A stretch of 10,709 nt of DNA, from NCBI GenBank assembly GCA_003024985.2, contig PXIH01S0010605.1; one strand, written 5' to 3'. The DNA comes from Euperipatoides rowelli (lineage: Eukaryota > Onychophora > Udeonychophora > Euonychophora > Peripatopsidae). The notes under the pieces are model-generated. The model worked only from the letters and a program-made list of their open reading frames with translations, was not told the origin of the DNA and ran no database searches. A program made the translations under genes and the position numbers. Positions 7,296-10,709 of this stretch are shown here, in pieces. Each line of letters opens with the position of its first letter. The stretch's first letter is position 1.

Positions 7296-8469
7296 CGGTT
7301 GTTATACTCGAACCCAGATAGATAGAACATGAAACCCAATATTTTTTTTTTTTAATATATAGTGAAAATGTTTATTTTTAAGATTTTAACGCATTTATTG
7401 TCCAATCGATAGCTCCCCCCCCCCCTTCTTATCTTGATATCATTATCATTATCTAGATAAATCTAGAATAGTTTAGACGGGATTGAATGTATGTCATCTT
7501 ATGTTCTCAAATAGAGTTTAAATTTGTCATAACTTAAACTTCAAACGTTATTATGACCAATCGTGCAATACAGCTTTTTCTTCTCACCAAACTGACAAAT
7601 GAATAATAGTCTATATTAATAAAAAATATATTAAAAAATTAGGTTATTTTTTGTCTTAATTCTTTTTTAAAATTCACTCTTTAAATGTGTCAAGAATTTC
7701 TTTGGAATGGTAAAAAATATATATAATTCTTACTTTTTTTAATTTTCAATTTTTACCCCATTTTCTTTTTTCTTTCCCTAAAATATCATGCTAGTTAAAC
7801 TCCGGCGCACTGGACCATCACTGCAGCTAAGAATATCTTATTATAAAAAACTGCTTTCTTTATTCATTCTTTGAGAAAGCAATAATTATAGATTCATAGA
7901 TTTTACTGTCACTGAGTGATACTAGAAAGTGACACATTAAATTCATATTTTTTTTTCGTTTGACAAAAACTAAAAGTTAAGCATATATATACATTACTAC
8001 TCGCAATGATTTCATATTAGTCAGTTGTAAGCTTACTACACTCTTCAAACATGATTTCAAAAACAGTAAGTAGTTTATTACTTTAATTTATAAAGCTTTA
8101 ATATTTTTGAACATTATTAATTTGAATGAAATTTAATATTAAAATTTTTATATGGTACCGGTAATAATTAAGTTATACCATTATTGATTATTGTTTAATC
8201 GCATTTATATTCAAATTTTATTATTGTTTAAAAGGATTCTATTTTGTATTTCTGTACCTTTGGATTACAAATATTTATGAACGCTGAATTGATACAATAG
8301 GCTAGACCTTCAGGCCCTAATCCATCATTTATTAGGTATTTTTTTAATAAATTCTCTCCATCCCTCCCCCCCCCCCCAAACAGGTGAAACCATTATTTAT
8401 TTTAAATACTACTAGCGTTTAAGTCTGTTACATGGCCATCAAACATTTTTGTTTTAAAGTTTATAAAAA
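7296..8469. other. AT-rich non-coding DNA with two long C runs
   Basis: No gene or recognised transposon is seen in about 1.2 kb. Eleven C occupy 7415-7425 and twelve C occupy 8366-8377. A weak inverted repeat GCTTTCT/AGAAAGC lies near 7852-7879. CCTAAT/ATTAGG pair across 9 nt near 8317-8337. All look like background structure. Confidence 0.6.
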
Positions 8470-8821
8470 TAGTTCCCGCGCCGGAGCATAGAGGGTGCTG
8501 TTACTGGCTTCGGACACAATCATATTCCAATTAGGGTTATAAATGTACAATCTTCTTCCTCGGAACGTAATGAGTTTGGTTCTTATAAAGTGCCTCTTCA
8601 CGTATCCGGCTTGACCATCGTTAAGACCCAGGCTACAGCGGTGTATTTTTTCTTACACTCAAGATCGAATGGTCTTTTCATGCGTAGAAAAAATTCCACC
8701 TGTCACCTGGGCCTGGAAAAAATTGGAGAGGTCCTGGCACCCCCGGGGATAGAACCTGTCCCCAGGACTACTTGTTTTGAGATGATTGTGCTCCTGATTG
8801 GACCACCGCACCACAACATCT
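8470..8821 (-). mobile_element. tRNA-derived SINE, - strand
   Basis: Read on the - strand from about 8821, TGGTGCGGTGG (8813-8803) matches the pol III A box at all but about one position. About 46 nt downstream, GGTTCTATCCC (8756-8746) matches a B box at 10 of 11 positions. The B box is enclosed by a 7-bp inverted repeat, GTCCTGG/CCAGGAC (+ strand 8731-8737 and 8762-8768), like an extended T-arm. The body runs to about 8470, is clearly richer in G+C than the flanks and ends where AT-rich DNA resumes. No clean A tail or target duplication was found, so the 3' limit is approximate. Overlapping frames of 79 and 70 codons on the two strands here are chance frames in the SINE. Confidence 0.6.
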
Positions 8822-9000
8822 TTTTTTAATATAAATTCTAGAGGTTTCAGATACAAATCATATATTTTCAATAGATTTTAGAGAATAGACAACCATCTGG
8901 CTATCAAGCTTACCATTGCCCTTTCCTCCTAATTGTTGCTTTTGTTTAAAACAATGGGCATGCACAATCTTCTTATCCTTGATCTAACAATGATTGTTAT

Positions 9001-9453
9001 CTAATAATGCTCCATAAAATAATCTTTTAAATGTTTTATATATATCAGGGATTGGAGCCCCTTTCACCCTCTCCCATTATTCTTTAAAACTTTATTTCTT
9101 TGAATCTCCCATCCTTCTAAAAACAGTCTCTAATATGTGCTGGCATTGTTGTGTAAGGTTCTATTCTTTGACCAGTTTATTTTGTGGCCTAGTCATGTGA
9201 TATGGACCGCAATAGCTGATTTGTTGACATCATTCCTCAACACACAATCTTGATGTTCTATAATAGAGGTTCACAGGTTCCCTTTAGTTTGGCCAATATA
9301 TTTCTGGTCACATTCTCCACAAGGAATGGAGTACACAACACAGGATCTTCTCTCAATGGGAACCCAGTCCTTAGGATGAGAAATTAGCCCTCTTAGGGTT
9401 TTAGAGGTTTGAATGAACTGAATATTGAACTTTTTTATTAATCTGCCAATTAT
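9001..9453 (-). pseudogene. Penelope-like element GIY-YIG endonuclease domain (decayed)
   Basis: One - strand frame, from 9453 down to 9001, reads through without a frameshift as the C-terminal part of a Penelope-like retroelement protein. It starts IIGRLIKKFNIQF and continues with SKTLRGLISHPKDWVPIERR, then the GIY-YIG core VVYSIPCGECDQKYIGQT. Further on come EHQDC, NKSAIAVHI, LGHKINWSKN and FLEGWEIQRNK, all in the order seen in this family. Complete elements have a reverse transcriptase followed by this nuclease, which nicks target DNA. The reverse-transcriptase part is missing. Five in-frame stops interrupt the frame (after KGNL, HIT, STY, GRG and at the end). The TxLxEH segment reads TSIIEH, so the expected catalytic Arg is absent. 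The copy is dead. Its upstream edge abuts an (ATT)n array. Confidence 0.85.
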
Positions 9454-9460
9454 TATTTAG

Positions 9461-9501
9461 TATTATTATTACTATTATTATTATTATTATTATTATTATT
9501 T
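9461..9501. repeat. (ATT)n microsatellite
   Basis: About thirteen near-perfect ATT units with one interruption lie directly upstream (in - strand sense) of the Penelope relic. Less regular ATT-rich bases continue down to about 9448. The array marks where recognisable Penelope coding sequence stops. Confidence 0.9.
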
Positions 9502-9587
9502 AATTTTATAACATACTAGTGAAAGAAGCTTCCCAGTGGCTACAAATAAGTTTTTTTTTTTCAATAAGGATTTTGTTCTCCCTTTCT

Positions 9588-9605
9588 AAAAAAAAAAAAA
9601 TTATC

Positions 9606-9642
<37 letters not shown>

Positions 9643-9662
9643 AAAAAAAAAAAAAAAAAAAA
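9588..9662. repeat. very long poly(A) tract
   Basis: Thirteen A (9588-9600), a TTATCC interruption, 34 A (9607-9640), a single T, and 21 A (9642-9662). It could be the tail of a fairly recent + strand retroposition whose body is not recognised, or an expanded A repeat. No matching target duplication was found around it. The Phe-rich frame on the - strand (9561-9767) is a by-product of this tract. Confidence 0.85.
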
Positions 9663-10709
9663 GTCGAGAAGCAAATTGGAATATGTTGAACTACAACTTT
9701 TGAATCTTTTTAGGATTATTTTGACTAATTTCGATCCATATAGACTTCTATATGCAGTAGCAACCATCTATTATTCCTCGTTTAGAGAATTAAAGCTGTG
9801 AACTCACAGCACTTGTTAACACAAGCCTACCACGGCAGCCTGCTCTAATAAGACCTACTCCTAGCTCATAAGTTTTGCATTTTCGTATTCTTTTCCCCTC
9901 CCCTCTAATTAGATTATTAAAATCTAGCAAACGAATCCACCTGGTTTTAAAAATGCATTTCATACTGTTTCTGGAGTAATTGGAGATATCGAGTTTGCTA
10001 TACAGTTTGCCAGAAAACCTCAAAGCTCCTTTTCCCCTAATTTTCAAAAATTTATCCCCAGGGCAGGGAAGGTCACATGTGGTCTAAAATATCATTAGTA
10101 AATCAAGAATTATTGCACTAGGATGAGTGGTTGAGGAGCAGTAGCAAACTTCACCAATACACATACATTGCTACACTTTTATTACATCGATGAGTCAATT
10201 GATACACTACCAATCCAAGATAAATAGTGTAAAGAAAATTATATATTCAAATGGTATTGTTGGATCTGGAAGTTTTTAAAAATAAATAATTTGCTTTTTA
10301 TAATTTGTACTTACGTTAGCGATTAGCCTTTTACTTGAACTAGTTATTCAAAGCTCCAGTATCTTAACGTTTTATTATAATCTATTTTCTTCTCATAATT
10401 ATTAAAGATGTTCTCACCTTTTGCATTAGATTCGTGTATCCTTAATTTGATGATTAAAATCTTTATGTATCCACTGTTATAATTGGAGGTTTAATAAACT
10501 ATTTAAAGAGAGTATACCCTTTAAAAAATATATGTTCAAAATTGAATGAACATTATCTTTATAACCATCCCTAATTTATGGACAATCTTTTAAGTTGCTA
10601 CCAATAAATGAGTAAAGTAAATTTAATGCGGATTTTTTTTCTCATTCTCTTTAATAAATAGGTAATAGACAATACAAATATGTCGGACACCAACAGACTA
10701 TAGTCAAGC
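9663..10709. other. AT-rich non-coding DNA, no clear feature
   Basis: The longest - strand frame (9790-10047, 85 codons) is basic (many Arg and Lys) with no recognised motif. Around 9800-10080 the base composition is more balanced than further downstream, so an old repeat or an unrecognised coding relic cannot be excluded. A 7-bp hairpin ATGTTCA/TGAACAT lies near 10531-10552. The final 400 bases are AT-rich with nothing identifiable. Confidence 0.5.

Noticed and set aside
9790-10047. Basic 85-codon frame on the - strand
   Set aside because: No recognisable motif, homology or gene-like context. Its length is not remarkable for a six-frame scan of this window.
1-10709. CRISPR array, operon, phage or bacterial defence system
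   Set aside because: No regularly spaced identical repeats, no prokaryotic gene arrangement and no ribosome-binding sites with open frames. The recognisable elements are all eukaryotic.

Overview
The window reads as non-coding DNA from an AT-rich animal genome, most likely an invertebrate. The reasons are: no reading frame looks like a working gene; A/T homopolymers and microsatellites are common; and the recognisable pieces are decayed eukaryotic transposable elements. These are a Penelope-like element with a GIY-YIG domain, the 3' end of a CR1/L2-type LINE, a hAT-like non-autonomous DNA transposon and several tRNA-derived SINE-like relics. The phylum cannot be fixed from this sequence. An arthropod or chelicerate is possible but is only a guess.

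Layout on the + strand. 1-490: AT-rich DNA without a feature. About 495-590: tRNA-like SINE head with a perfect B box. 843-1422: hAT-like MITE with degenerate 8-bp target duplications. About 1965-2060: second tRNA-like relic. 2955-3087: short poly(A) retroposon between perfect 14-bp direct repeats. About 3849-4205: 3' end of a LINE (+ strand) with a reverse-transcriptase C-terminal relic, a terminal hairpin and an A-rich tail. 4274-4321: compound microsatellite holding the only N. About 5000-5287: third SINE-like unit. 5544-5960: two adjacent tandem duplications of 52-53 bp. 6317-6475: C-run/CA microsatellite plus a probable interspersed repeat. 7271-7295: perfect 11-bp hairpin. About 8470-8821: SINE on the - strand. 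9001-9453: GIY-YIG domain relic of a Penelope-like element (- strand), abutting an (ATT)n array. 9588-9662: very long poly(A) tract. 9663-10709: AT-rich DNA without a clear feature.

Nothing here works together as a pathway or operon. The window is best read as intergenic or intronic DNA built from successive retroposon and transposon insertions, now at different stages of decay. I found no convincing new biological system. The most informative items are the 14-bp-flanked mini-retroposon, the Penelope relic that keeps its frame despite several stops, the paired 52-53-bp duplications, and the repeated long C/G homopolymers in an otherwise AT-rich background.
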